Below, in pieces: positions 25,864-34,325 of a DNA stretch of 64,000 nucleotides; position 1 is the stretch's first letter, and the number at the start of each line of letters is the position of its first letter. The translations under genes were made by a program, and so were the position numbers. The notes under the pieces are model-generated. The model had not been told where the DNA came from and did not search any database. It saw only the letters and a list, made by a program, of their open reading frames with translations. Source of the DNA: Paucibacter sp963740455 (GTDB taxonomy: Bacteria; Pseudomonadota; Gammaproteobacteria; Burkholderiales; Burkholderiaceae_C); assembly GCA_963740455.1 (NCBI GenBank), contig CAVUEF010000013.1, positions 1 to 64,000 of the forward strand, read 5' to 3'.

Positions 25864-27243
25864 TCACGCGAGCCGCATGACCTGTAGCGCATCGGTCGTG
25901 CCCGTGACACGCAATGCGATCCGAGTGCCGCCCAACACGGCTACTCGGAACCGTCCCCAAGTGCCGTGCCCGGCACCAAACAGGGCGCCATTGCTTGCCA
26001 ACTTGGCAACGGTCCAGTGCTGACTCGCCAGGCCGTCAATCCGATACAGGGCGCCCCCTAAGGGATTCGCCTGTATCCAGAGGCAGGCCTTGGCATGGTC
26101 GTAATGCATGCCGGCATTCGACAACACACCATCGTCGGCCAGGGTCCCGGCATTGAAGTCCAGGTGCGAACCATCGTCAGAGCGCAACGTGATCGTGTCA
26201 TGAAATGCGGTCCAATCCTGCGCATTGGCGTCGATGGCCGCGCCGTATCGTAGCCGCATGGCGCCACCGGTGCCGAAGAAGGAGACCTGCTCACGTCGCT
26301 CGCGCAGCCAGCCCCAGGCCCGGTTGGCATAGGGGAACTGAATACCGGATCGAGCCGCCGCAAGACTCATGCGGCCCAGGCTCTGCGGGCTCCAGTCAGT
26401 GGCCTCGCTGACCGACAGGTCGAACTTGAAGTGGTAAAAGCTGGCACGCGGCCCGTAAATCGCTGAGCCGTCGAGGACTGCTGTGTTGTATGACCAATCT
26501 TCTACCGAGTGGATCGGGTTGAACCAATGCGTTGTGGAATACTGTCCCGAGTCGAGATTCACGACGGCGCGCGCACTGCCGGGATAGAAAAGACCGCCGT
26601 CATGAGGCCCTGCCCCTGGAGTGCCTGGTGGCAGCCACACCAGCCCATCGTAGGTGTGCTGGGATGCCGGCACGCCATTGGTGAGCGGCACATTGGTGGC
26701 GTTGCCCCGTGATACCGCAGTGATGCGCTGTTGCGTGAGGTCCCAGCTTTGCACCGTATTCAAGGGTGCACGGTCCACGACACGCCGAAAGCTCATGGAC
26801 GCGGCACTCAAGGCATAGATTCCCGTCTCGCACTCGTGCGCGTCGCCATGCCCTCCACCGGTGATGTACATGACCTGGCTCAGATAGTCCCAGGCTGCAC
26901 CGCCCCAGGCCGCGACGATGTTGGGGCTGCCGTCCCCCGTCGTTTGTCCAGCCCTGGGGTAACGCGGCTGGGCAATGACAGAGTCCAGCACGGCATCGGG
27001 AACGGTCAGCCAGGTCAGTAGCGGGAGTTGGGGGAAGTCGCTGATCAGGACCAGGCCATTTGCATCGCGATTTGGCGTCCATGCCCCGCCACTGAGTTGG
27101 ATCGGAGGCGGAGGGGCAGGCGGAGGCGGAGGGGCAGGCGCCGCCGAGGCGGAAGATGATCCTCCGCCGCAGCCACCCAGGCCTGCGGCCGCAGTCAGGC
27201 TCAGGAGCGAGTTCAGAAATTCTCGCCGTATTAACTTGGGCAT
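25864..27243 (-). CDS. Tat-type lipoprotein, beta-propeller-like, function unknown
   Basis: A 459-residue exported protein. The N-terminus shows twin arginines (IRREFL at 5-10), a hydrophobic stretch and a lipobox LGGC ending at Cys25, followed by a Ser/Ala/Pro-rich linker. The body is rich in Gly-Trp-Asp repeats such as ITGGGHGDAHECETGIYAL, DGLVWLPPG and GSAIYGPRASFYHFKFDL, suggesting a kelch-like or related propeller. I do not recognise a named family. It converges with the PL14-like lipoprotein gene, separated by 18 bases without a clear terminator, and both share the Tat-lipoprotein plus linker design. It may be a surface protein that binds or processes the polymer. Confidence 0.7.
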   Translation of the reverse strand: MPKLIRREFLNSLLSLTAAAGLGGCGGGSSSASAAPAPPPPPAPPPPIQLSGGAWTPNRDANGLVLISDFPQLPLLTWLTVPDAVLDSVIAQPRYPRAGQTTGDGSPNIVAAWGGAAWDYLSQVMYITGGGHGDAHECETGIYALSAASMSFRRVVDRAPLNTVQSWDLTQQRITAVSRGNATNVPLTNGVPASQHTYDGLVWLPPGTPGAGPHDGGLFYPGSARAVVNLDSGQYSTTHWFNPIHSVEDWSYNTAVLDGSAIYGPRASFYHFKFDLSVSEATDWSPQSLGRMSLAAARSGIQFPYANRAWGWLRERREQVSFFGTGGAMRLRYGAAIDANAQDWTAFHDTITLRSDDGSHLDFNAGTLADDGVLSNAGMHYDHAKACLWIQANPLGGALYRIDGLASQHWTVAKLASNGALFGAGHGTWGRFRVAVLGGTRIALRVTGTTDALQVMRLA

Positions 27244-27334
27244 GCGCGATGGCTCTTAGCGGGTGAACAAGGATTATCGGCTTGCGGATGTGATGCTTCG
27301 TTGAACTCAGCGTTCCAATCGCAAGCAAATGCGT

Positions 27335-28279
27335 CTAGCGTGACGCCGACCTATCTGGAGGACTGGCGAGCGTGGACGCTGTTGCTTGTAGCACCTGTGC
27401 TATGCGCTTGCTCCACAAGCGTGCAGCGGCGTCCAGGCCTGCGCTTGAAAAGTGACAGGGGCCGCTCCGGTAGGGTCCGGTGAGCAAATCCGTGTCCGGG
27501 CCACGCAGCACGTCTGCGTGCAGCGCTTGAAGTTGCAGGAGCGCCGCCCGTATCAGCGCTTGCTGGCGCCGCGCCAAGTCCGGATCATGGCTGCTGCAAT
27601 AGGTCGAGTTCGCGACCATCACGGGTGTGTTGACGCCCGCACTGCGCAAGTTCCCGAGCAGCATGTCGAAGGCCGTCACATAGTCCCCGGTCGACGTGCC
27701 TGCCTGGGCATCTGCTTCGCCTTGTTGCCACAGCACCAGATCTGGCTGCCAACGGGCCTGCCGCAGTTCCGACAAGTGCCGGTCAAGAGCTTTGGTCAGC
27801 GGGCTGCTGGCGCGGGACCAGTCGTCTATGCGGGTGGCGTCAACCGCCAGTAGGGACAGTACGATCGGCCGAGTTGGGCCCGCAGCCTTCAGTTCGCGCG
27901 GCAGGCGCGACCAGATGCTGGCGCCGAGCCCGGTACCCCCTGGCAGCGGATCCGTGCTCTGCACACAGTCCCGGCCCGATTGCACTGGCAGCACGGGCTC
28001 TGCGTCATCCCGGATCAGCTCGCCGTGGTTGGCGGCGTTGGACTGACCCAGCACCAGCAGGCGCAGGGGGCGTTCGGTCGCTAGAGGGCAGGGGGTTGCG
28101 CCGTGGCTTGGTCGCGCGATCTTCTGCAGCGCTGCGGCCAGCGACTCGTCGCGCCAGTACTGCAACCACCAAGGCCTGAGCAGGATCAGCAGCGTTGCCG
28201 CCAGCAGGCTAGCTCCCAAAACGACGCCGCCCAACCGTCGGCGAGCTGGCGACGCTTCGCTGCCTTGTCCCCGGCTCAT
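27335..28279 (-). CDS. Membrane-anchored SGNH-type esterase/acetyltransferase domain protein, copy 1
   Basis: A 314-residue protein with an N-terminal membrane anchor (about 17-35) and an SGNH-like domain: block I LRLLVLGQSNAANHGE with Ser80, a middle LVLWQQGEADAQAGTS like the sialate O-acetylesterase (SASA) group, and a C-terminal GPCHFSSAGLDAAARLW with the His. The start ATG at 28279 overlaps the stop of the acyltransferase-3 gene (ATGA). In OafA/OatA proteins an acyltransferase-3 domain is fused to an SGNH domain; here the two parts are separate, coupled genes. It probably finishes O-acetyl transfer to the glycan in the periplasm or removes acetyl groups. A paralogue lies at 43903. Confidence 0.78.
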   Translation of the reverse strand: MSRGQGSEASPARRRLGGVVLGASLLAATLLILLRPWWLQYWRDESLAAALQKIARPSHGATPCPLATERPLRLLVLGQSNAANHGELIRDDAEPVLPVQSGRDCVQSTDPLPGGTGLGASIWSRLPRELKAAGPTRPIVLSLLAVDATRIDDWSRASSPLTKALDRHLSELRQARWQPDLVLWQQGEADAQAGTSTGDYVTAFDMLLGNLRSAGVNTPVMVANSTYCSSHDPDLARRQQALIRAALLQLQALHADVLRGPDTDLLTGPYRSGPCHFSSAGLDAAARLWSKRIAQVLQATASTLASPPDRSASR

Positions 28280-29331
28280 ACTTGGTTCGAGTTTGAATGC
28301 CTGCGGCGCTTGTAGGCGCCACGTATGGAGCGCAAAGCGGGCTGCTCGATGGTGCGCGTGACCACTGTCGCCAGCGCAAGGCTGAAGGCAAGCGTCAACG
28401 CGATGCAGAGATCTAGCGGCACGTGATGACCCAGCAGTCGGGTCATCAAGACCCAACCAATGTTCTCGTGCAAGAGGTAAAGCGGGTAGGTAATACTGCC
28501 CAGCCAGACCAGTGCCTTCAAACGCAAGATCGGGAGCTTGTCTCGTGCGGCCAGGTAGATCGTGCCGCTCATGCTGGCAGCCAGCAGCGCCATATACCAG
28601 GGCTCGGTGATTAGCAGGGTGGCGATGGCGGCAACCATGGTGGCATGTATGCGGGACCTCGACGGCGGACCGCCGTCTGCCGTGTTCTGCCGCGTGAGCT
28701 GGTAGATGCAGATGCCCAGCGCAAACCAGGGCGCGGCAATCAGGAACAGTGTGCGGTAGACCAGCCAAGGCAGGTCGATGCCAAACAGCCGGGCCATGGC
28801 GAAGTAGCAGAGCCTTATCCCCAGCAGCAGCCAGATGGCCCTGTGGACCGAACTGAGCTTGCCGAAGCGGTACAACATGTACATGGCGATGTAAAAGAGC
28901 AGTTCCACTTCCAGTGTCCAGTACACACCATCCACGTGCGGTACGTGAGCAAAACCGTGCAGCATGACGGTGTTGGCCAAGGCCTGCGGCAGCGTCACCT
29001 CTTTGCCAGGCAAGCCGAACAGACTCACCACCGTGAACGTAAGCGCAATCGCCAACCAATACGAGGGGAACAGGCGGCTGAAGCGGGACACGACAAAATC
29101 CATCGGACGTCGAGTGCGGTCCAACGTCATAAAGATGACGAAGCCGCTGATGATGAAAAAGAGATTTACTCCTAGATAGCCCCAGGGCACTGAGACACTG
29201 GGCTGTGCCGCGCTCGGGAACAGGTTCTGATACTGCGTCGTGTAATGAAACAGCACGACGGCCAGTGCAGCCAATCCGCGCAGAGCGTCGATCTCGCCCA
29301 GGCGCTGGTTGGCGGCAGTGCCTTGGCTCAT
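28276..29331 (-). CDS. Acyltransferase-3 family membrane O-acyltransferase, copy 1
   Basis: Polytopic membrane protein of 351 residues. The N-terminal motif RLGEIDALRGLAALAVVLFHY and the following GVNLFFIISGFVIF, FVVSRFSRLFPSYW and YWTLEVELLFYI are diagnostic for acyltransferase-3 (OafA/NodX) enzymes, which use acyl-CoA to O-acetylate glycans across the inner membrane. Start ATG 29331 overlaps the flippase stop and its own stop overlaps the SGNH start, so flippase, acyltransferase and SGNH form a tightly coupled trio. A strongly similar protein is at 44755. The acyl group and acceptor sugar are unknown. Confidence 0.87.
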   Translation of the reverse strand: MSQGTAANQRLGEIDALRGLAALAVVLFHYTTQYQNLFPSAAQPSVSVPWGYLGVNLFFIISGFVIFMTLDRTRRPMDFVVSRFSRLFPSYWLAIALTFTVVSLFGLPGKEVTLPQALANTVMLHGFAHVPHVDGVYWTLEVELLFYIAMYMLYRFGKLSSVHRAIWLLLGIRLCYFAMARLFGIDLPWLVYRTLFLIAAPWFALGICIYQLTRQNTADGGPPSRSRIHATMVAAIATLLITEPWYMALLAASMSGTIYLAARDKLPILRLKALVWLGSITYPLYLLHENIGWVLMTRLLGHHVPLDLCIALTLAFSLALATVVTRTIEQPALRSIRGAYKRRRHSNSNQV

Positions 29332-30791
29332 GCCGTACTCCCGCTCGGTCTGATCCGCCGCCACATGGCGGTGCCAAGCGCGCTGATCTCGTGCCACAAG
29401 GGATGCCGGAGCAGTTTGAGCGAAAGGAGCCAGGCCGGGACGGTGAGCCCCGAGCATGCGATCAGCATGATGACAAAGTTGTGTTCCCCCACCTGATTGA
29501 ACTGCACAAGCGAAAAGGCCGGCAGCACGGTGAACAAAGCCAAGATGGCACTTCCCTTGCAGGCTGCGAGCAGGTGCTGCAGATGGAAGCCCAGCACACG
29601 CCTGAGCATCAGGTGGGCCACCACGCCGGTCGCCACTGCCGCTGCCAACAGTCCCCAGCAGGCCCCAGGCAAGCCGAAGGGGATCACCAGCGCGAGCGCC
29701 AGCAGCCTGAAGCACTGGGTCGCGAACTGCAGACGCGTGGCCAGTTCAATGCGACCTTGTGCAATCAACATTTCCCCACTCAAGTAATAGGGCAGTTCGC
29801 ATACCGCCACGAGGCTCAGGATTTGCGCGAGCGGCACGCTATCCAACCATTGCTCGCCGTAGAGGACACGTATGGCCGAGTAGGCCAATAGGCCAATGAA
29901 CAGGAAGAAGGGCCAGCCTATGCCCGTGAGGAGCGCCAGCGCCTTGATATAGCCAGGCTTGGCGTCCTCGCCAGCGCGCGCGTTCATCGCGAAGTATGGC
30001 AGGCAGATCGGCATGACGGCGCGCAGGACCGTGCGGTTGAATATCTCCATCAAACCGTTGGCTCGGCTGTAGAAGGCCACCGCGGCCATGTCCAGAGCAC
30101 GCCCGATCACAGCCTCGGGGGCGCTGCGGCCCATCTGCGAAAACAGGTAGATGCCGGTGGCCTGGCGACCGAAGCGAATCACCTCGCCGATGCCTTGCAG
30201 CGAGGGCCAGCGCGGCAGAGTGGACGGCCGCATGTAGATGGACAGCGAGACGGTCCAGACGATGGCCGCCAGCGACGACCACGCCATGCTCATATAGCTC
30301 AATCCGCCCCAGGCACATGCCATCACTACGACGAAGCCCACTACGTTGGAGCTGATGTTAATGATGAAGATGGGCCGGTAGTTCATCTCGCGGCGAAAGC
30401 AGGCCATGGTGACCGCACCGAAGGGCACCAGCAGGAAGTTGATGGACAAGACGCGCAATACGTCGGTCACGCCCGATTGGCGATAGAACTCGCCCACCCA
30501 GCCGCTCCCGCCAAACAGCATCGCTGCCATCAACCACGACACCCCGATATTGGCCGCCAGCGCGGCTCGAATCTTCTCGGCGTGCAGTTCCTTTTCCTGG
30601 ATCAGGTACTCGGCTACGCCGAAGTCTCGAAATGAGGACGCCAAGCCCGACAACACGGCGGCGACAGAAAAAATGCCGATCTCGGTGGGCACGAGCAGGC
30701 GTGAAATCACCAAGGTGCTGAGCAACTGCAGCACGACGCCCAGATAGTTGTCGGCGAGCGAGTAAGCGAGTGAGCGGCGAACAGTTGTCAT
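29328..30791 (-). CDS. Polysaccharide flippase of the MOP superfamily (Wzx/WzxC-like)
   Basis: Inner-membrane transporter of 487 residues with about twelve to fourteen hydrophobic segments that moves lipid-linked repeat units to the periplasmic face. The start SLAYSLADNYLGVVLQLLSTLVISRLLVPTEIGIFSVAAVLSGLASSFRDFGVAEYLIQ is typical of the WzxC/lipopolysaccharide-flippase branch. It is the only flippase in the window, complementing the polymerase-like protein at 20652. Its stop overlaps the acyltransferase start; 161 bases separate it from the TPR gene upstream. Confidence 0.86.
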   Translation of the reverse strand: MTTVRRSLAYSLADNYLGVVLQLLSTLVISRLLVPTEIGIFSVAAVLSGLASSFRDFGVAEYLIQEKELHAEKIRAALAANIGVSWLMAAMLFGGSGWVGEFYRQSGVTDVLRVLSINFLLVPFGAVTMACFRREMNYRPIFIINISSNVVGFVVVMACAWGGLSYMSMAWSSLAAIVWTVSLSIYMRPSTLPRWPSLQGIGEVIRFGRQATGIYLFSQMGRSAPEAVIGRALDMAAVAFYSRANGLMEIFNRTVLRAVMPICLPYFAMNARAGEDAKPGYIKALALLTGIGWPFFLFIGLLAYSAIRVLYGEQWLDSVPLAQILSLVAVCELPYYLSGEMLIAQGRIELATRLQFATQCFRLLALALVIPFGLPGACWGLLAAAVATGVVAHLMLRRVLGFHLQHLLAACKGSAILALFTVLPAFSLVQFNQVGEHNFVIMLIACSGLTVPAWLLSLKLLRHPLWHEISALGTAMWRRIRPSGSTA

Positions 30792-30952
30792 TGGGGGTGA
30801 TTCAGTGGCGTGTCCTCAAAGCCCCAACTGGGGTCTGCTGAATCCCGATTGACCTACGATGAGCTTGCCGGCGAAATCGGTTCCGGCGTCATCTGCCTGC
30901 TGATTCCGGTGCCTGCTTCGACGCTCATCTTGAACTCCGTGCGTCGGGCCCT

Positions 30953-31657
30953 TCAATCGCCGGCGCTCGCTGCAGAACTGGCGACTGATGCGGGCTCGGG
31001 GGCAGGCTTTGAATCCGTGGCCGCCTCTCGTACCGGAATACTTGCAGGGTCTCCGCCGATGGAGCGGTAGAGTTTTTGAAGCACGTTCGCCTGCGGCATT
31101 CGGCTCAGGCCTTCGCGCAACAGCACCGCTGCCTTATCCTTCATGCCGAGTTTGATCAATACCTCTGCCCACTGAGCATAGGCTGGCCAGTAATCCGGCT
31201 TGAGTTCACGCGCCTTTGCATAGGCATCCGAGGCTTGGCTTGTGTGCCCCAACAGCATTGAAATTTCACCTATGCGCAGATACAACTCGGGCAGCATGAT
31301 GAAATCGGGCGGGCTGTTCTTGAGGACATACCCAATGTCGCCTATGGCTGATTCGAGCAACCCCCGGCGTTGCGCCGCACCGACCCCAGGGAACCGGGCA
31401 CGATGCACGTTGATCAGTGCCCAGCAGTAGTGATGCATGGCCCAGAAGCTGTTGCCCATTTGGGCCACCCAGCCCGGCGCGCGCGGCGAGGTGTTGTAGT
31501 GGGAATCTCCGTATTTGAAGCCCATGGTATCGGCACAGTAAGTCGGCAAGAGCGCCATTTCTCCATCCGTGACGTTGCTGGGTTTGCCTGCCCATGCAGA
31601 GGGCGTGGTCGCGACAAGCAAACAGGCCAGCAACCAAGTCGGTATTCGATGAATCAT
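30953..31657 (-). CDS. Exported TPR-containing protein
   Basis: A 234-residue protein with a clear signal peptide (MIHRIPTWLLACLLVATTPSAWA). The middle (about 120-200) has two tetratricopeptide-like repeats (LYLRIGEISMLLGHTSQASDAYAKARELKPD and WAEVLIKLGMKDKAAVLLREGL). Two conserved-looking cysteines lie in the mature part (YCADTMGF, HYCWAL). The C-terminus is a low-complexity Ala/Ser tail. Periplasmic TPR proteins often act as adaptors in glycan assembly, but no specific partner can be named. About 260 bases upstream of it (31658-31918) hold no gene that I can see. Confidence 0.65.
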   Translation of the reverse strand: MIHRIPTWLLACLLVATTPSAWAGKPSNVTDGEMALLPTYCADTMGFKYGDSHYNTSPRAPGWVAQMGNSFWAMHHYCWALINVHRARFPGVGAAQRRGLLESAIGDIGYVLKNSPPDFIMLPELYLRIGEISMLLGHTSQASDAYAKARELKPDYWPAYAQWAEVLIKLGMKDKAAVLLREGLSRMPQANVLQKLYRSIGGDPASIPVREAATDSKPAPEPASVASSAASAGD

Positions 31658-31918
31658 GAATGTGTGCCTTTTGTGCCTGATACCAAATCTTCATTCGCCA
31701 CGCTATGGCCGCATGTTATCAGCGTGGATTTCACCATCGTCTTGTGCATTGAACTCTAAATTTAGCGCAACCGATTCAGACGCTGCGAGCGCCGTTCCGG
31801 GAGCGCTGCCGGTCGATGACAGGCTTGACAGTCTGCCGCGCGGGGTCGAGCCGGCCAAGCAGCCTTGCGCGTACGTGATCGTCCGCTCAAGTGACCCGTG
31901 GAAGCTTTGTCCGTCAAG

Positions 31919-34078
31919 TCAATCATGAGATTTGCGCATGGCCTTGTGCCGCAAATGCATGTTTCTCCAGATCACCTTGAGGGCGCGTTTGCCCATCTCT
32001 CGAACCAATTCTGCCAACCCGCGAACGCTGCGTGGGTTGTAGGCCACCAATCCCCATCGCTCGCGTCGACTGTGCATCCAGGTCTTCTTGTAGGGGTCAT
32101 CTCCGATCAGATAGTCGATTTCGCCTACATGGTCGTGCTCCATGGCATGCTGCATCAGCACTGCGGTCAACAAAGTGCCCGGCGCATAGGCCTTGTAGGC
32201 TTCCATGTATGCCAACTTGAAGATGCTCGCCTTGCCATTGGCAACAATCCATATCTGGGCGGCGACAGGCTGTTGGGCGAGCCATGCGACGCCCAGGCGT
32301 AGCCAGCCCCGTTCGGCATAGCTGCGCACCAGGCCCGGCGTGAATGCGGAAAAGGGTTCGGGGACTTTCCAACTGGAGGCATAAACGCTCTCATAGGCAG
32401 ACAGCGCGCGCTCCAGCTCGGTTCCGCCTTGCACGATTTCCAGCGTGCCGCCATCGGCTGCGAATTTTTTTCCGGCCCGCTTGAGTGTGCTGCGCAGGGC
32501 ACCATCGCGCGCAGCCAGGTATTCTGTCCATGTACTTGCTACGTTCAAGTACCAGTTGCCAAAACAGAAAAACTGAAATGGAACCATGCCAGCCGAGCGC
32601 AGCGCGTTCAGTAGTCGGCGATAAGCGATTGATTCAGGGTCCATGGGGGCAAAACGGAATGACGACAATGGCGCGTGCGCGTCGCGAATTGCGTGAATCA
32701 GCGGCACCAGATCGATGTCCTTTACCTTGGGCGCCAGAGCGGGTACGAACAAGGCGCTGTAGTAATTTGCCAGCGATTTCGCTTGATTGCCACCCCAATG
32801 GCGTTCGATCAGTATTGGCAAGGCCACGATTGGTTGCCCGGCGCGCCGCAAGACATAGAACCGCACGCCCGTATCCTGTGGGTACACCGTGTCCACCAGG
32901 TTGCCATACCAGAGAGGCCCACAGTCGAAGCTGATGATCTCTGCCGCGCCAAACAGGGTTTGAACATCCTGCGGAAATTCGCTCGGGTGCTTGTACACCT
33001 CGATCTGGTCCGGGGCATCGTTCACTCCCGACGCAATGACGGTTGGCACCATCGGTCTCACCGCCTGTCGTCCCGCACGCAGCAATCCGAGCAGGGTGGA
33101 AAGGGCATCGGAGCGGTAAAAGCTCACGTGTCGTATCCATCGCCTGCCAGTGGCCCACGCGAGTTGATCGGTATTGGCGTCGGTGTAAAACTCGATGCTT
33201 CCACTAGAGTGGCGCGAGAACAGGTCTTTTGTCACACGGTGCAGCAACAAACGCCCGGGGGAGTATTGGGACAGCGCCTCGTCGTAGGTGGTCTTGAGCA
33301 TGGTGATGCACCCTTGGCTTGAAATCGTCAAGCGCGACGCTGCGAGTTGGTCGCCAAGCCACAACTCATAGACCGCCGTCCCCTCAGACTGGGCAAAGCC
33401 TTGCATCAGATCCAGATAGAAACGACCTTGCGCATGTTCCATGTCCAGTGCCGTACCCTTGCTGCCTTTCCAGCCGCTCGATTCAAGTTGCGCATAGCGG
33501 GTCACTGCTGCAGCCAGTTCTTCCGCAGCGGCAATGCGCACCATCTTCAGACTGATCGCATTTGCCGCGAGGCGGCGTTCATAACGGCCGATGTTTTGAG
33601 TCAGCTTCTTTGGCCGTTTGGCCCAATAGGCTTCAAAACCTCCCGACAAGCTGATGTTCATCGTCAGCGCGTGGTCTCGGCTTTCGCGCTGGCGGTTGTC
33701 CCGTTCCGACAAGTCTCCAAAGTCCGGGTCATTGGACAGGAAGTCAATTTGACCGCAAATACCCGGCATGGCGTGTATCAGCGAGTTGACCAGGTTTGGG
33801 TGGTCTATCAACACGGGCCCGATCTGTGCTTGGGCGGGAAGAAAGGTGGACCAGATTCCGAGGCCCGAGTGGCTCAGGATGCACATGGCCTGGGGCATGC
33901 TGCCAGTCTGGAAGACGCACAGGCGCTCGGAGCCGTCACCAAAGTGTCGCAGCAGCGCGTCGACAAAACGGCTGTCGAGCATCGGGTTGCCACTGAACAA
34001 TCGTTGCCTCAACGCATCCCACGCTCGCGCGTGCTCGCCCAATGTGCGATCCAGTCGATGGACAATCCAGCGGTTCAT
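31919..34078 (-). CDS. Tandem double FemAB/GNAT-like (Acetyltransf_6) protein
   Basis: A 719-residue cytoplasmic protein made of two complete FemAB/BioF2-like acyltransferase modules. Module one (about 1-340) has GGFEAYWAKRPKKLTQNIGRYERRL, ESSGWKG and LKTTYDEALSQYSPGRLLLH; module two (about 360-715) has TWTEYLAARDGALRSTLKRAGKKF, YASSWKVPE, FKLAYMEAYKAYAPGTLL and DYLIGDDPYKKTWMHSRRERWG. The pattern of substrate lysine/tyrosine stretches is that of enzymes that acylate amino groups. The neighbouring protein at 34326 is a single-module relative of module one. Combined with the PLP aminotransferase it would make and acylate an amino sugar. Start ATG overlaps the stop of the aminotransferase remnant (ATGA). 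Confidence 0.78.
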   Translation of the reverse strand: MNRWIVHRLDRTLGEHARAWDALRQRLFSGNPMLDSRFVDALLRHFGDGSERLCVFQTGSMPQAMCILSHSGLGIWSTFLPAQAQIGPVLIDHPNLVNSLIHAMPGICGQIDFLSNDPDFGDLSERDNRQRESRDHALTMNISLSGGFEAYWAKRPKKLTQNIGRYERRLAANAISLKMVRIAAAEELAAAVTRYAQLESSGWKGSKGTALDMEHAQGRFYLDLMQGFAQSEGTAVYELWLGDQLAASRLTISSQGCITMLKTTYDEALSQYSPGRLLLHRVTKDLFSRHSSGSIEFYTDANTDQLAWATGRRWIRHVSFYRSDALSTLLGLLRAGRQAVRPMVPTVIASGVNDAPDQIEVYKHPSEFPQDVQTLFGAAEIISFDCGPLWYGNLVDTVYPQDTGVRFYVLRRAGQPIVALPILIERHWGGNQAKSLANYYSALFVPALAPKVKDIDLVPLIHAIRDAHAPLSSFRFAPMDPESIAYRRLLNALRSAGMVPFQFFCFGNWYLNVASTWTEYLAARDGALRSTLKRAGKKFAADGGTLEIVQGGTELERALSAYESVYASSWKVPEPFSAFTPGLVRSYAERGWLRLGVAWLAQQPVAAQIWIVANGKASIFKLAYMEAYKAYAPGTLLTAVLMQHAMEHDHVGEIDYLIGDDPYKKTWMHSRRERWGLVAYNPRSVRGLAELVREMGKRALKVIWRNMHLRHKAMRKSHD

Positions 34079-34325
34079 TCGTTAGTCCGTTCGACGTTGC
34101 CAGACATCTCGCGAGCGACGGTACTGGTCAGCCAGTGCACCTGCATGTCCGTCAGTTCCTGGTGGCAGGGCAGGTGCAGCAAGTGCGTGCGGTATTCCAT
34201 TGCTACTGCGCAAGAGGAAACTGCCATGTCGTCACCGCACCGGACGTGCGCGGCGCCCGGCAGCTTTAGTGCATGAAAGTGGATTTCTGGCTGCTGCAGC
34301 TGATCCACGAATTGGGTTGCTCGAA
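34075..34325 (-). pseudogene. C-terminal remnant of a DegT-type aminotransferase
   Basis: Directly after the stop of the GNAT gene and in the same frame, the sequence reads LIRATQFVDQLQQPEIHFHALKLPG... and ends YRTHLLHLPCHQELTDMQVHW. This matches the tail of the intact aminotransferase at 35403 (FPIWVDDADRIYHELRTIGLP ... RHVIQLLCHQDLSEQAIKY). About 330 N-terminal residues, including the PLP lysine, are missing. A GTG at 34308 could start a 77-residue product, and its stop overlaps the next gene as ATGA, so the piece may still pass ribosomes on. Confidence 0.72.

Noticed and set aside
30810..31070. Plus-strand 86-codon frame between flippase and TPR genes
   Set aside because: Half of it is antisense to the TPR gene and the rest has no family features or ribosome site.
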